A stretch of DNA of 64,000 nucleotides from Methylocaldum marinum (GTDB taxonomy: Bacteria > Pseudomonadota > Gammaproteobacteria > Methylococcales > Methylococcaceae), in contig NZ_AP017928.1 of the NCBI RefSeq assembly GCF_003584645.1, positions 5,283,501 through 5,347,500 on the forward strand. Direction: 5' to 3'. The translations under genes and the position numbers were made by a program. Positions 46,073 to 55,963 of this stretch are shown here, in pieces. How positions within the stretch are numbered: the first letter of the stretch is position 1; each line of letters starts with the position of its first letter. A model generated the notes under the pieces. It was given only the letters and a program-made list of their open reading frames with translations, ran no database searches and was not told the origin of the DNA.

Positions 46073-47623
46073 TTACCGCGACGGCGTCCTCCGGTGGACC
46101 AGGTACCGGAGACATTGCTCGAGGCTATCGAAGCCGAATTTCTTATAGCCGCCGCTTTGGCATTCGTGCCTTCTGGACGGAACAGCGTGTTCGAAAGCAC
46201 CGATGTCGCAAAAGTCGTCACCGGGCTCCGCCCGGCTGACGCCGCGCTGATCGGTCACGACTCCGGCGGTAACACCGTCGGTCGTACCTTCGCAGCCCAG
46301 AGGATTGCCATTCAGGTCGCGAATGAAGGCAATCCGATCCAGCGCTATGCTGCCTCTTCGAAGCGCATGGGTCAGCGTCGGCCCGCCATTGTCCCCGAGG
46401 GGACCGAGCCTGGGATCGCCGATCAGCGGGGGATTCGAGTAGCTCGGGTCGAAACAACCGCCGTCCTCGATCAGATTTTGCCCGCTGAATGTAATACGCG
46501 TGGTGCCGGTGGCGCTCACGCAGTCGCTGCCGATGTTATCGGCAAGAATCGAATTGATCATGGCGCTTGTGTCGATATAGATCCAGTGCTCTCCGCTCTC
46601 GCGGTATACGCCGCCACCGAGCTCAGCGACGTTATGGGAAACGGTGGCGTTGATGAGCGTAAATTCGGTTCCCGGTAGTTCATCACTGCTATCGCTGGGT
46701 ATCACGTGAATCCCGCCTCCTTTAGTCTTGCGATTTCCGTTTCCGGACACGGTACTGTTCACGAGCGTGGCGTGAAGAACGGCAAGCTCGATGCCGCCGC
46801 CGGTATTGCCGGCGAGGGTGCTGCGGGTCACGGATAGCACCCCTCGTCTCTCATAAAATGGGAGGCCGCCATGAGCCGAGACACCGCGATCCGCATTTCG
46901 CGCGACGGTGCTGTCCGTCAGATAAATGTCGCTTGCATATCCTCGGATGCCATGACCGCCATTGTTCTTGATTACGCTGCTCGTGAGCCGCAGCGAGGCA
47001 AAGCGTGCCGATATGCCATCGCCGCTATTGTCGGTAATACGGCTATTCACCAATTCAAGCTCCGGCGGACACTCGATGCCGAGGGTCGCAGCCTCCAATA
47101 CAATGCCGGTGTCGCCATTTTTCAGTTCGACCTCGTTCAGTTTGACGATCGGCGGAGGCATATAGACGCCTTCGGCACAAAGCGAAAAAAGCGTCAGCAG
47201 GTCGAATTCCGGGGTGTCCGGACGGCGCGAGCGTGCGATCGAATGACCGTGGCCATTGATCGTGATATAGGTTTGAACACTCTCGGCACAAGGATCGGGC
47301 TCGGGGCTGCAGTAGCTCCTCACCTCGGGCAAGGCTTCCGTGAGGATAACATCGCCGGTGAGTTCAATGATGTCGGTCTCATCCTTGGAACCCGCCGGGC
47401 AGCCTCCCGTATACGTGTTGTTATCCGCCGCGACGATGGCATCGGCCAAGGTGCAAGCCACGCCGTTGGCGTCGATCGCACCCACCGTGAGGGTGGTCGC
47501 CTCGGCGGACTCGGCCGTCAAACCGAACAACGCAGTGAAAAGCGGCAAAAGTCTACGAGGAAATCTGCGAAAGCCGAACGCAGTCATGTCTCGATCCTCC
47601 TTGTCCATACCGAAGTCCTGCAC
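46073..47623 (-). CDS. Secreted parallel beta-helix protein with choice-of-anchor Q-type C-terminus
   Basis: This 516-residue protein has a signal peptide (RRLLPLFTALFGLTAESAEA) and a CSLREA-like start (VACTLADAIVAADNNTYTGG). Right-handed beta-helix repeats follow (SRITDNSGDGISA, SVIKNNGGHGIRG, STVARNADRGVSA). The end region GDPRLGPLGDNGGPTLTHAL followed by CDIGAFE is typical of choice-of-anchor Q proteins, which are surface-exposed. A second ATG within the first 13 codons (MTAFGFRRF) may be the true start. No sorting tail of the CTERM type is visible. Confidence 0.78.
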   Translation of the reverse strand: MQDFGMDKEDRDMTAFGFRRFPRRLLPLFTALFGLTAESAEATTLTVGAIDANGVACTLADAIVAADNNTYTGGCPAGSKDETDIIELTGDVILTEALPEVRSYCSPEPDPCAESVQTYITINGHGHSIARSRRPDTPEFDLLTLFSLCAEGVYMPPPIVKLNEVELKNGDTGIVLEAATLGIECPPELELVNSRITDNSGDGISARFASLRLTSSVIKNNGGHGIRGYASDIYLTDSTVARNADRGVSAHGGLPFYERRGVLSVTRSTLAGNTGGGIELAVLHATLVNSTVSGNGNRKTKGGGIHVIPSDSSDELPGTEFTLINATVSHNVAELGGGVYRESGEHWIYIDTSAMINSILADNIGSDCVSATGTTRITFSGQNLIEDGGCFDPSYSNPPLIGDPRLGPLGDNGGPTLTHALRRGSIALDRIAFIRDLNGNPLGCEGTTDGVTAGVVTDQRGVSRAEPGDDFCDIGAFEHAVPSRRHECQSGGYKKFGFDSLEQCLRYLVHRRTPSR

Positions 47624-47732
47624 GCCGGATAGCCGAAAGCGCGTCCTTCAAACGAGATCCGAGGACTTGCCTCTTCTGAGATAAACGGTATCCGGAACGT
47701 GACATCCTGGACTAAAGGACATACCAATGGTC

Positions 47733-47890
47733 AAGAAAGTAAAGCCACAAGAACTCCCTCTCCCTCCGGGACAAACCGGCAGCGCGAGGCGCAACGCGAC
47801 GAGCGGGCAGGCCAGGGATGGGCTGGGGCTGCCCCGGACTCGCAAGCGAAGCGGGACAGCGTGGCGATTCGAATAGGACTTTACTTTCTT
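47733..47890. repeat. MITE-like element with 12-bp perfect inverted ends
   Basis: AAGAAAGTAAAG (47733-47744) and CTTTACTTTCTT (47879-47890) bound a 158-base GC-rich non-coding unit. The right-end sequence GATTCGAATAGGACTTTACT occurs again at 52938-52965 without the rest. No transposase is inside, so it would depend on another element. Confidence 0.6.
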
Positions 47891-47895
47891 TACGC

Positions 47896-48171
47896 TCAGT
47901 AACTGAAATGGATGTCCACATGGGCTTTGCAAACCGAGAACGGAGCGGCTCGAAACCCAGCGTCGTAAGCGGCCTCTTGCCAAGTTAGTCCATACATCGG
48001 AACCAAAAATGCTGCGGACAGCGTTTTTTCCAGTATGGAACAATGGCCGTGCTGGTGGCAGGCCGCCTCTTCATCCGCGCGAACGATACGGAGGAAAGCG
48101 TCTTCGCGACCGAGCCAATCATCCCGCCCGATAACGAAAGCACGCAATTTTGCTGTTTCCGTACGATGCAC
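47896..48171 (-). CDS. Hypothetical short frame, doubtful
   Basis: This 91-residue frame (LRAFVIGRDDWLGREDAFLR and onward) shows no known motif. It ends directly next to the MITE-like element, so it may be the truncated end of a longer gene or not a gene at all. No good ribosome site is seen. Confidence 0.25.
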   Translation of the reverse strand: MHRTETAKLRAFVIGRDDWLGREDAFLRIVRADEEAACHQHGHCSILEKTLSAAFLVPMYGLTWQEAAYDAGFRAAPFSVCKAHVDIHFSY

Positions 48172-48219
48172 GCCTGACCCGCACTCTACCAGACACGCGA
48201 CTTGGAACCTTGTCTTCGG

Positions 48220-48927
48220 CTATGGCCTCACCACAAAATATTTCCAAGTGCACTTTGCATGGGACTGCGGCTTCTCGGACTTGTCCCGAAAGAATTCGTC
48301 GATAGCTTTGGTCGCGCCGGGCCAGCGGTTATCCCCATATTCATCGAACATGACGACGCCGCCGGGAGTGACTTTGCTGTATAGCGTCTCCAAGGCCAAT
48401 TTGTAGGATTCGTAAAGATCGCAATCCAGGTGCAGCAGCGCGATCTTCCCCTCGTAATTCGGCAGCGTATTGTCGAACCAGCCTTTATATAGCCGTATTC
48501 GGTTCTGGATGACGTCCTCCGGCAATCGTCCATCCTTTAGAACCCTGAGAACGGTTTCCGGCGGATTGGCCCAAAATCCCTTTCCCGTGATCGGCGTCTT
48601 TTCGTCCTTGTCCACAGGGGCCGGAAAACCCTCGAAGGAATCGAAGCCATGGTAGGTACGCTCGACCCCGACGTATTCGCTCAACAGTTGGAACATCAAG
48701 GCACCGTGGCCAATGGAAACGCCGCACTCCACGATGTCCCCCTCCACGTCCCGCACCCGTTCCACCATGTCCTTGAAATACAACATCCGGTGCAACGCGC
48801 CACGATAGACACGCGGCAGGAACGGTGAGTGGTTGTAGTCCGCGGGGATGCTTTCCTCCAACGGATCGCGCCGGGTGATGTTGTAACCCAAACGATGAAA
48901 TGTCTGCTTCATGATTTTCTTGAGCAT
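48220..48927 (-). CDS. TylF/MycF-like SAM-dependent O-methyltransferase
   Basis: This 235-residue protein has the TylF family features GDIVECGVSIGHGALMF (SAM loop), YHGFDSFEGFPAP, LYKGWFDNTLPNYEGKIALL, HLDCDLYESYKLALE and GGVVMFDEYGDNRWPGA. Members methylate sugar hydroxyls in natural products or surface glycans, with metal-binding Asp residues in HLDCDLY and FDEYG. It stands near only small hypothetical frames, so its acceptor is unknown. Confidence 0.88.
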   Translation of the reverse strand: MLKKIMKQTFHRLGYNITRRDPLEESIPADYNHSPFLPRVYRGALHRMLYFKDMVERVRDVEGDIVECGVSIGHGALMFQLLSEYVGVERTYHGFDSFEGFPAPVDKDEKTPITGKGFWANPPETVLRVLKDGRLPEDVIQNRIRLYKGWFDNTLPNYEGKIALLHLDCDLYESYKLALETLYSKVTPGGVVMFDEYGDNRWPGATKAIDEFFRDKSEKPQSHAKCTWKYFVVRP

Positions 48928-48966
48928 CTCCGCCTCAGCATGAAATTACACAGGGTGCTTCGTTCA

Positions 48967-49668
48967 TCAGGACCGGACGGCAACGAAATACATTCTGATT
49001 GCAGCCGCATTGCCGCTGATCGAACCCGGTTCTATTCGGCACCACGACGCCTTGAACGCCTGCATCGCCGTCACCGAATCAAAATCATAGGTGAAAACGA
49101 GGTTGCGGGTTTCACCCGGCACGTACGGTGCCGCGCTTTCCGGATAATGGCGCAGCAAATCCAGCCCCTCTTAACGACCACTGAAATGGAGGGGGCATGA
49201 AGACGATTCCGGGGCGCACCCGCTCGGTAACGAAAGGCAAGACTCAAATCCGTCCGCTTTCGGGACCGGGCAACTCAGCGCCGCTTGCTGTGCTGCTCCC
49301 GGGTTGGCGTCGCGCGGGTTGATCCCGGCGAACATACCTTGCTCTGACTTGGTCAGCAAGTAGCCCCGAGGAAACCCAACGGTATCCGGGAGACTCGATG
49401 CGCCGACCATTCCGGATGCCTCGGAACGCCATCCGGACTATGGTGGTTCCGTCATGGCGATATGAAGGAACGTGAATGAAAGGTTCAGGCTTTTATTTCT
49501 TGACGTGAACGGTTTGACCTCTGACTTCGGGCAAGGGCGCTGTGGAGGGATTGGCTCAGTGTGGGAGGGATCGGATCAGGCTTCCGTTTCAAAAAAACAT
49601 AACCACGTCGTACAAGCGAAATCCAAAGGTAATAACAAAAGCCCGACCCCGATGCTAATCGCGGTGCC
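48967..49668. other. Region without a certain gene
   Basis: A minus-strand frame at 48967-49170 (GLDLLRHYPESAAPYVPGET and onward) looks like the C-terminal end of a lost gene. Another at 49171-49410 has no motif. A CAAAAGCCCGACCCC dispersed motif lies at 49636-49650. I assign no gene here with confidence. Confidence 0.35.
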
Positions 49669-50760
49669 CTAAACGAATGCATGCACGATGGATATCATGT
49701 TAATACCTTTGTGCCTCATGGCTAGAAGACCCGGAGATTCCTGCCGACAGCTAATTTCCTTCGCCTTCCAGGTTTCACCTATACTGAATTGCCTGCCAAT
49801 GCGAAAGCCGGTCTTGGCAAGATACTCAAGCCAGCGGGAGGTACGTTCATGACGTTCAAAGCGCTGGTCATCGGAGTGAGAAACCACATCCTGGATTTCC
49901 CTGGCAAAAAACGCCTTCAGCCCATTTCTTCTGAAATCACCGATAGCGAGTTGGTCGATAATGCTGAATATATTCCCATAATGCGTATAGGCATTCTCTA
50001 CCCTCTGACGCCAATCGCTCTCCATGTGGTTACTGTCCGGTTCGGTCAAGAGGAGGGCATCGGGCTGCATTTGACGAACCATATCAAAAAATGCGATCCG
50101 TTCTGCCGTGCTGGGGATATGGTGGGCGATCAGTGAAGCATTAACGACGAGTTTATCGAATTCATCGGGCAAGGCTGAAAGCAATTGCTCCGGCATCAAC
50201 TTTTCAACCAGGCAATTTACCGGAATGAAAATGACTTTGAATGGCGCTTGCTCTGCCGCTTTGGCAACCATTTCTCCGGCATGGGTCAAGGCCTCCTGAA
50301 ATGGCTCAACACCGATTACGGTCAAGGTTTTCAAGCGAGTAGCATCCGAAATGGACTGAATCAGTTTAGCCGCTTGAATGCCGCGGCCTATGCCGATATC
50401 GATCAGCACAGCATGCGGAGCTTCGGCGATGACATGCTTGATGGCATCGTTAACGATTCCATGACTCATGCTGACCAGCGGAAACTGGTTGATAAGGAGA
50501 TCAAAAAGCACGATTTGCGGAATTTCGAAGCGTTTAAGATAAAGATGCTCACGCTTCTCGTCACGAGGCATGAATCTGTCATAGATAGCGTTGAGGAACT
50601 GCATGTCCAAAAATGCTTGCGGTTCGTTTTCAGCGCGTTCCGTATTGTATTCGATCAATTGCCGTAATCGGGTCAGATGATGCGGAGCCGGATGACATGC
50701 AAGTTTGCCAAGCAAATCTTTTAAATCGCCACTCATCGAAAAGTTATGGGGGTTGTGCAT
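49669..50760 (-). CDS. GRAS-like domain protein (Rossmann methyltransferase-like)
   Basis: This 363-residue protein contains VSMSHGIVNDAIKHVIAEAP, then VLIDIGIGRGIQAAKLIQSI and LTVIGVEPFQEALTHAGEMV, and later LVVNASLIAHHIP. The order matches bacterial GRAS proteins, which have a SAM-methyltransferase-like fold related to plant GRAS regulators and are thought to bind small molecules. A generic class I methyltransferase is the main alternative. The gene is monocistronic by context. Confidence 0.65.
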   Translation of the reverse strand: MHNPHNFSMSGDLKDLLGKLACHPAPHHLTRLRQLIEYNTERAENEPQAFLDMQFLNAIYDRFMPRDEKREHLYLKRFEIPQIVLFDLLINQFPLVSMSHGIVNDAIKHVIAEAPHAVLIDIGIGRGIQAAKLIQSISDATRLKTLTVIGVEPFQEALTHAGEMVAKAAEQAPFKVIFIPVNCLVEKLMPEQLLSALPDEFDKLVVNASLIAHHIPSTAERIAFFDMVRQMQPDALLLTEPDSNHMESDWRQRVENAYTHYGNIFSIIDQLAIGDFRRNGLKAFFAREIQDVVSHSDDQRFERHERTSRWLEYLAKTGFRIGRQFSIGETWKAKEISCRQESPGLLAMRHKGINMISIVHAFV

Positions 50761-51363
50761 GGCATATGATCTCCTATGGTAGTTGTACGTTTTTATATAT
50801 CTTTCTTGCCGGCCGGGAACAAAGTTATGGCGTCAACCAGGTTTGTTAACGGTACATCCCGCGCGGTAACGCTCTGCCGTTTTGGGGGTTAACCATGTGA
50901 AAATAAAAACACATCCGACTGACGATCTTCGGCCGCCGTTATGTTCTTGTCGATACTCTGTTCAGCAGGCCATTGGGGCATTCCCCTATGATTGTATGGC
51001 GAGTCAACAAACTACGAAGTGAAATATCGCACAGCGCATCCACTTTAAAACTGATGCGTTGGATGCGAGGGACAGATAATGAGTATCGGCTGCGCTATGC
51101 CATGCGACGATCAACACCGCTCAAACTGTCAAGCCTTCTCGGTTCGAGGGGCTTTTGCGTACGCCATTGTTTCACTTGTGGTGGAGGTATAAGTTTTGCC
51201 CCTGTAGGACAGAGGAACAAAATCCGGGCCTTGCAATCTACCAGGTTGTGGCGACATGAAAATTCTTTGATGCAAGGCGCTTCTGCTCTGATCCACTTCA
51301 GGAACACGGGGCACTTCGCCGCATTCCCTTTATTCAGGACACGATCCTCGGTCAGGAGGACCT
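50761..51363. other. Gene-free stretch of 600 bases
   Basis: It should hold the divergent promoters of the GRAS-like gene and the secreted 507-residue protein. No coding region or clear element is seen. GGTCAGGAGGACCT just before 51364 is the ribosome site, duplicated before the paralog at 53019. Confidence 0.4.
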
Positions 51364-52887
51364 ATGAGAACCCATACACTTTGCTTCGTGCTCGCGGCGA
51401 TGATCGGATTTGCATCCGCCGCGAACGGCTGGAACAACGGTTCGAGCAACGATAATCAGCTCCCCGAGTCACTGGAGCGGAAGGTCCGGAATCTCCGGAC
51501 CGACCTCGAGTCGAAAGGCTACGAGGTCGCGCGGGGAGCCTGGAACCTGTTCAGGATCGAGGACTGCAAGTTCGCGATCGAGACTATCGGGAACTGCCTC
51601 GGGAATAACCCGGCGGCGCCTTATCTCATCCCTTCCGTTCCGCTCTGGCCGGACGAGTTCGTGGACCAGAACGTGAGGGACCTGCTCGGCCCGACGCCGG
51701 ACGACACCTGGTGGACATACCGCCTCGACGAGCGCGAGGCGCTGGTCGTGTTGGCGCAGCTCCCACCGCCCGGAAGGTATTTCGGGATGCAGACCTACAT
51801 TTTCTCGCGAGAAGGCGAGATCGACACCACGGATGAGGTCTACCAATCCGTAACCGATGATCCTTTCATGCAGAACATCCTGTTCATGATGTCGCCGAAC
51901 CCGTCCCGTGTGCTGGTGTTCTCGAGCATCGGCAACAGCAACAACAACGTCGTCACCGAGCGGCAGTCCGGAGCAGCCTTCAATCAGCAGCGTTTTTTCA
52001 TCATCACGCCGGATGCGGTGATGGAGCGTGCGCTTACCGAGGCGCTCCTGCGGGCGGGCGTCCCGAATCGCAACCATGTGTTCATCGAACCCGTGTCGAC
52101 GGATCTCGCCCGGCTTGGGCTCGGTTCCGGGGAGGACGACCTGATGACCCTGATGCGCTATTCGCTGCCACAAGATGAGACGGCCGGCGATGAGTGGCGC
52201 CGGCAGCTTCCCCTGGCCGTGCTCCGGGTGAGGGATACGAACACGGCGCGCCCGACCGAGCCCTATCCCAAACCTGCCTATGATGAGCGGATCGCCCGCT
52301 CCGAGCTGGGACTCAAAGGCGATGTAGAGAATCTGGTCGAGGCGGTCAAGCAGCTCTGGGGGCAGCCCGCCGCCAAGGACAGGGCATTCGAAAGTCTGAT
52401 GCTCACGGTGGACCTCATCGGCCAGCACTGCCTCGAACGGCCCATGAACTGTCTCGGTGACACCCAGGATGCCGATTACCAGATCAGCCCCACGGAGAGC
52501 ATCGACTCGGGTGAAGTTCTCGCCGTCGTCGGCACCCTGGGCACCGCCACCGGCAACGCCACGTACACGAGTCTGGCGCCCAACCGGATTCCGGCTCTGG
52601 TGGGCGTCACGAACATCTCGGACCCGGATCTCAAGGGTAGCGCGTCCGCCTTTTCGGAGACGGTCGGCAACACCGACAAGCTCTATGTCTACTACTTCGC
52701 GCGCGAATGCGGGAACCTTCCGAATTGCCGCGAAATCACCGAGGAGATGGTTCCCCGAGGCGATGCCGTCAAGATCGTTCAGCGGAACTACGTCGTACCG
52801 GGGGCGACCCGGGGTCCTGAGCCCAAGAAGCTCGTAAACCCGACGCTCATCCAACTCGACGGGGCGAAACGGCCGTCGAGCCGTTAA
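51364..52887 (+). CDS. Secreted hypothetical protein, 507 aa, first of a tandem pair
   Basis: I do not recognise this family. It has a signal peptide (LCFVLAAMIGFASAANG) and a long soluble body with several Cys residues (EDCKFAIETIGNCLG, QHCLERPMNCLGD, ARECGNLPNCREI), which suits a periplasmic or secreted protein with disulfides. GGAGG lies 6 bases before the ATG. The neighbour at 53019 is a close paralog over its whole length, so a tandem duplication occurred here. Confidence 0.78.
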   Translation: MRTHTLCFVLAAMIGFASAANGWNNGSSNDNQLPESLERKVRNLRTDLESKGYEVARGAWNLFRIEDCKFAIETIGNCLGNNPAAPYLIPSVPLWPDEFVDQNVRDLLGPTPDDTWWTYRLDEREALVVLAQLPPPGRYFGMQTYIFSREGEIDTTDEVYQSVTDDPFMQNILFMMSPNPSRVLVFSSIGNSNNNVVTERQSGAAFNQQRFFIITPDAVMERALTEALLRAGVPNRNHVFIEPVSTDLARLGLGSGEDDLMTLMRYSLPQDETAGDEWRRQLPLAVLRVRDTNTARPTEPYPKPAYDERIARSELGLKGDVENLVEAVKQLWGQPAAKDRAFESLMLTVDLIGQHCLERPMNCLGDTQDADYQISPTESIDSGEVLAVVGTLGTATGNATYTSLAPNRIPALVGVTNISDPDLKGSASAFSETVGNTDKLYVYYFARECGNLPNCREITEEMVPRGDAVKIVQRNYVVPGATRGPEPKKLVNPTLIQLDGAKRPSSR

Positions 52888-53018
52888 GGAAGCGCTGAAT
52901 CAGACGTCTCCCGGAGGGAGAGGTCTGAAGTGAGGGTGATTCGAATAGGACTTTACTTTCTTTACATACAGTCATCAGAGCTTCCGTAAGGACACGATGG
53001 TTGGTCAGGAGGACCTCT

Positions 53019-54539
53019 ATGAGAACCCACATGCTTTACTTCACCCTCGCGGTGATGATCGGATTTGCGTCCGCGGCGAACGGCTGGAACAACGGTCCGA
53101 GCAACGGCAATCAGCTTCCCGAGTCGCTGGAGCGGAAGGTCCAGAATCTTCAAGCCGACCTCGAGGCGAAAGGCTACGAGGTCACACGCGGCTTTTGGGA
53201 CCTGTTCACGATCGAGGATTGCCAGTTCACGATCGCCGTGATTGGAAACTGCCTCGGGAACAATCCGGTGTCACCGTACGTCGTTCCCGCCGTTCCGCTC
53301 TGGCCGGACGAGTTCGTGGATCAGAGCACGAGGGATCTGCTGGGGCCGACGCCGGACGACACCTGGTGGACATACCGCCTCGACGAGCGGGAGGCGCTGG
53401 TCGTGCTGGCGCAGCTTCCGCCGCCCGCGAAATACTTCGGGATGCACACCTACGTTTTCACGCGCGAAGGGCTTGTCGACCCCGCCGATCTGGTCTTCCT
53501 ATCGGTCACGGACCTCTTCCTGGGGGAGTTGCTCTTCGCCCCTTCGTCGAACCCGTCCCGCTCGGTGATGTCCGCGGCCTTCGGTAACAGCATCAATAAC
53601 GTCGTCATCGAGCGGCAGTCCGGAGCGGCCTTCAACCAGCAGCGCTTCTTCATCGTCACGCCGGACGCGGTGATGGAGCGGGAAGTGATCGAGGCGCTCC
53701 TGCGGGCGGGCGTCCCCGCGCGCAATCAGGTGTTTACTACCCCCGTGTCGACGGAGATTTTCCGGGCAGGGCTCGGGCCCGAGGCGGACGACCTGTGAAT
53801 CACGATTCGCTATACGCGTCCGGAGGACGAGGAGGCGGGTGATGAGTGGCGTCGTCAGCTTCCCTTGGCCGTGCTCCGGGTGAGGGACACGAACACGGCG
53901 CGTCCGACCGAACCCTATCCCAAGCCTGATTACGATGAGCGGACCGCCCGCTCCGAGCTGGGGCTCCAAAGTGACTTCGCGGCCCTGATCGAGGCGGTCA
54001 AGCAGCACTAGGGACAGCCTTCCGCTCCCGAACAGCCGTTCCAGGCCCTGGAACTGACCGTGGATCTCGTCGGGCAACACTGCCTGGAACGGCCGATGAA
54101 CTGCCTCGGCGATAACCAGGACGAAGACTGGCGGCTCAGTCCTCGTTCGAGCATCGATTCGGGCCAGGTGTTGGCCGTCGTGGGGACTCTCAAAACGGCC
54201 ACCCGCAACGCGACGTACTCGGCCATCGCACTCAATCGCTCGTCAGTTCTCCAGGGCATCGGAAACATCTTTGACGAAGATCTCGCGGGGACCGCGTCGG
54301 CGTTTTCTGGAACGGTCGACAACACCGATCGGTTTTACGTCCAGTACTTCGCGCGCGACTGCTCGGGGCTCTCCCACTGCTTTGAAATCACGGAGGAGAT
54401 GATTCCGAAAGGCGAGACAGTCGCGTTCATCGAGCGGAACTACGTTGTTCCGGGTACGGCCCGCGGCGCCGATTCCAGGCAGACGCTGACGCCATTGGTC
54501 ATCATCTTCGATGGCAAGGCGCGGCCGTCGAGCCGCTGA
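53019..54539 (+). pseudogene. Paralog of the 507-aa secreted protein with two in-frame stops
   Basis: The same signal peptide and domain plan continue in one frame for 507 codons. TGA interrupts after EADDL (53796) and TAG after VKQH (54009), where the intact paralog has Trp (VKQLWGQP). No frameshift is needed to align the rest, which ends KARPSSR like the paralog. The losses therefore look recent. Read-through seems unlikely without a special mechanism. Confidence 0.85.
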
Positions 54540-54628
54540 GGAAGTGTGCCGCTGCGAGCGCCCGCGGAAACGCAGAAAGGCCCCGTGGACGCTTGTGGCT
54601 GCAAGATGCCCATACACGGAGGTAAACC

Positions 54629-55729
54629 ATGCGTCCCAACGACCTCAAGGAAGCTCTGATTAAGTCCTTCGACAGGCTCAGGACAGGCTTGTCGAGCCAC
54701 GAACGGAATCCACTTGATCAGAGCTTCCTCAAGCACCGAGGCATCGTCGCCGCGGCATTCGCCGCCTTGTTGCTCGTATCCTCGCCCGGCGTCCGGGCAC
54801 TCACGATCGCCCTCAGCGACGACGACGGCTGGGATGCTATCGGGATCCAAGCCGCCAAGCGGGCGCTGGCGGCCGCCGGCCACACCGTGGTCCTCGCCGG
54901 CCCGCTCAATGAGCAAAGCGGCAGCAGTGCGGCGATCAACCTGACTGACCTCCGGATTACCAAGCGACGCGACGACGAGGGCGCGCTCGAGTATTCCGTT
55001 GCGATCGGCGACGGGACGGAAGGCGCCGAACCCGCGACTAGCGCGCTCGTTGCCATGGACATCGCCCGGCAAAGCACCGGCCGGTTGCCCGACTTGCTGG
55101 TGTCCGGCATCAACGTGGGCGCCAATATCGGCGCCGCCACCCAGTTTTCGGGTACGGTCGGTGCCGCCATTGCCGCGCTATCCCCCATGTTCAACGGCGC
55201 TGTCCCCGCCATCGCGATCAGCACCGATCCGTTGTGCGGCGAGTCCACACCGGATTGCAAGACAGCGAACGAGGCTCATTTCGCGCGGGTGGCGGACTTT
55301 CTCGTTGGCGTCATAACCCGCCTCGAACGTAAGGCCGGCTCCCTGGACGGCGAAAAGGGCCTGCTGCCGCAGGGGATAGGTCTCAACATCAACTACCCGC
55401 CGCTACCCGAGCCCGCCGGCGTCCGCGTCACGCGTCAAGGCCGCACGGTGACCTTTGCGGACGATCTGGTGGTGAGCTATGCCGCCGATACGGTCACCAT
55501 CAACATCGGCTGTCATGAGCCCTGCGCCGATGTACCGGCCGGAACCACGCTCCGGGGCGGGATCACGAAGATTGTCCCCGACGAGACGCCCGAGTTCCCC
55601 GGCGCCGACACCACGTGGTATGAGCGAGGGTACATCACCATCGTGCCGATCACGCCCGACTATACGGCTGACGCGCCGAGTGCCTTCTCTCTCGGGATAG
55701 ATATCAAGGATGGCCTTGGCAGGCGATAG
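54629..55729 (+). CDS. SurE-like 5'/3'-nucleotidase, exported form
   Basis: This 366-residue protein contains LTIALSDDDGWDAIGIQAAK (SurE NDDGxxAxGI metal motif, here SDDDG), PDLLVSGINVGANIGAATQF and SGTVGAAIAAL, the SurE fold landmarks. SurE removes phosphate from nucleotides. Before the domain lies a hydrophobic stretch (GIVAAAFAALLLVSSPGVRA) that looks like a signal peptide, so this form is probably periplasmic. The first ~35 codons are encoded by a palindromic repeat insertion (54649-54728), and the true ancestral start may be nearer 54740. Confidence 0.82.
   Translation: MRPNDLKEALIKSFDRLRTGLSSHERNPLDQSFLKHRGIVAAAFAALLLVSSPGVRALTIALSDDDGWDAIGIQAAKRALAAAGHTVVLAGPLNEQSGSSAAINLTDLRITKRRDDEGALEYSVAIGDGTEGAEPATSALVAMDIARQSTGRLPDLLVSGINVGANIGAATQFSGTVGAAIAALSPMFNGAVPAIAISTDPLCGESTPDCKTANEAHFARVADFLVGVITRLERKAGSLDGEKGLLPQGIGLNINYPPLPEPAGVRVTRQGRTVTFADDLVVSYAADTVTINIGCHEPCADVPAGTTLRGGITKIVPDETPEFPGADTTWYERGYITIVPITPDYTADAPSAFSLGIDIKDGLGRR
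54649..54728. repeat. Repeat insertion inside the SurE-like leader
   Basis: GGAAGCTCTGATTAAG and CTTGATCAGAGCTTCC are imperfect inverted ends of an 80-base unit. The interior TCCTTCGACAGGCTCAGGAC is a REP-like sequence of the same class as 16932-16991. It is read through in frame. Confidence 0.6.
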
Positions 55730-55828
55730 ACGGTGATTTCAACGGGCTCAGCGTTTGTAGGTCGGCAATCCTTTGCCGACGAAAACGTTGGCCCAACTGT
55801 GCACTGTCGGGAAGGGCGGCTTCGGCGC

Positions 55829-55957
55829 TCCAATCGCAAACGGTCATCCCAGGACGGCCGTTTGCGATTGGAAGGGGCGTCCTGGCGCTCCCAGGACGGC
55901 CGTTTGCGATTGGAAGGGTCGCGACTAAAGCGACCGTTTGCGATTGGAAAGGATTCC
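55829..55957. repeat. Short repeat cluster next to IS110 copy 2
   Basis: CCGTTTGCGATTGGAA (or ACCGTTTGCGATTGGAAA) occurs three times in direct orientation, and once inverted as CCAATCGCAAACGG. Spacers differ and some contain CCTGGCGCTCCCAGG-type palindromes. The IS110 left end follows within 4 bases. This is a REP-like array, not CRISPR. Confidence 0.75.
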
Positions 55958-55963
55958 CGACCT

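Noticed and set aside
53796..53798. Selenocysteine or stop-codon recoding in the second secreted paralog
   Set aside because: The paralog has no Cys at the TGA position and a second stop (TAG) follows; simple pseudogenisation is more likely.
55829..55957. CRISPR-like array
   Set aside because: Repeats are short (16 bases), one is inverted, spacers are unequal and palindromic, and no cas gene is present.
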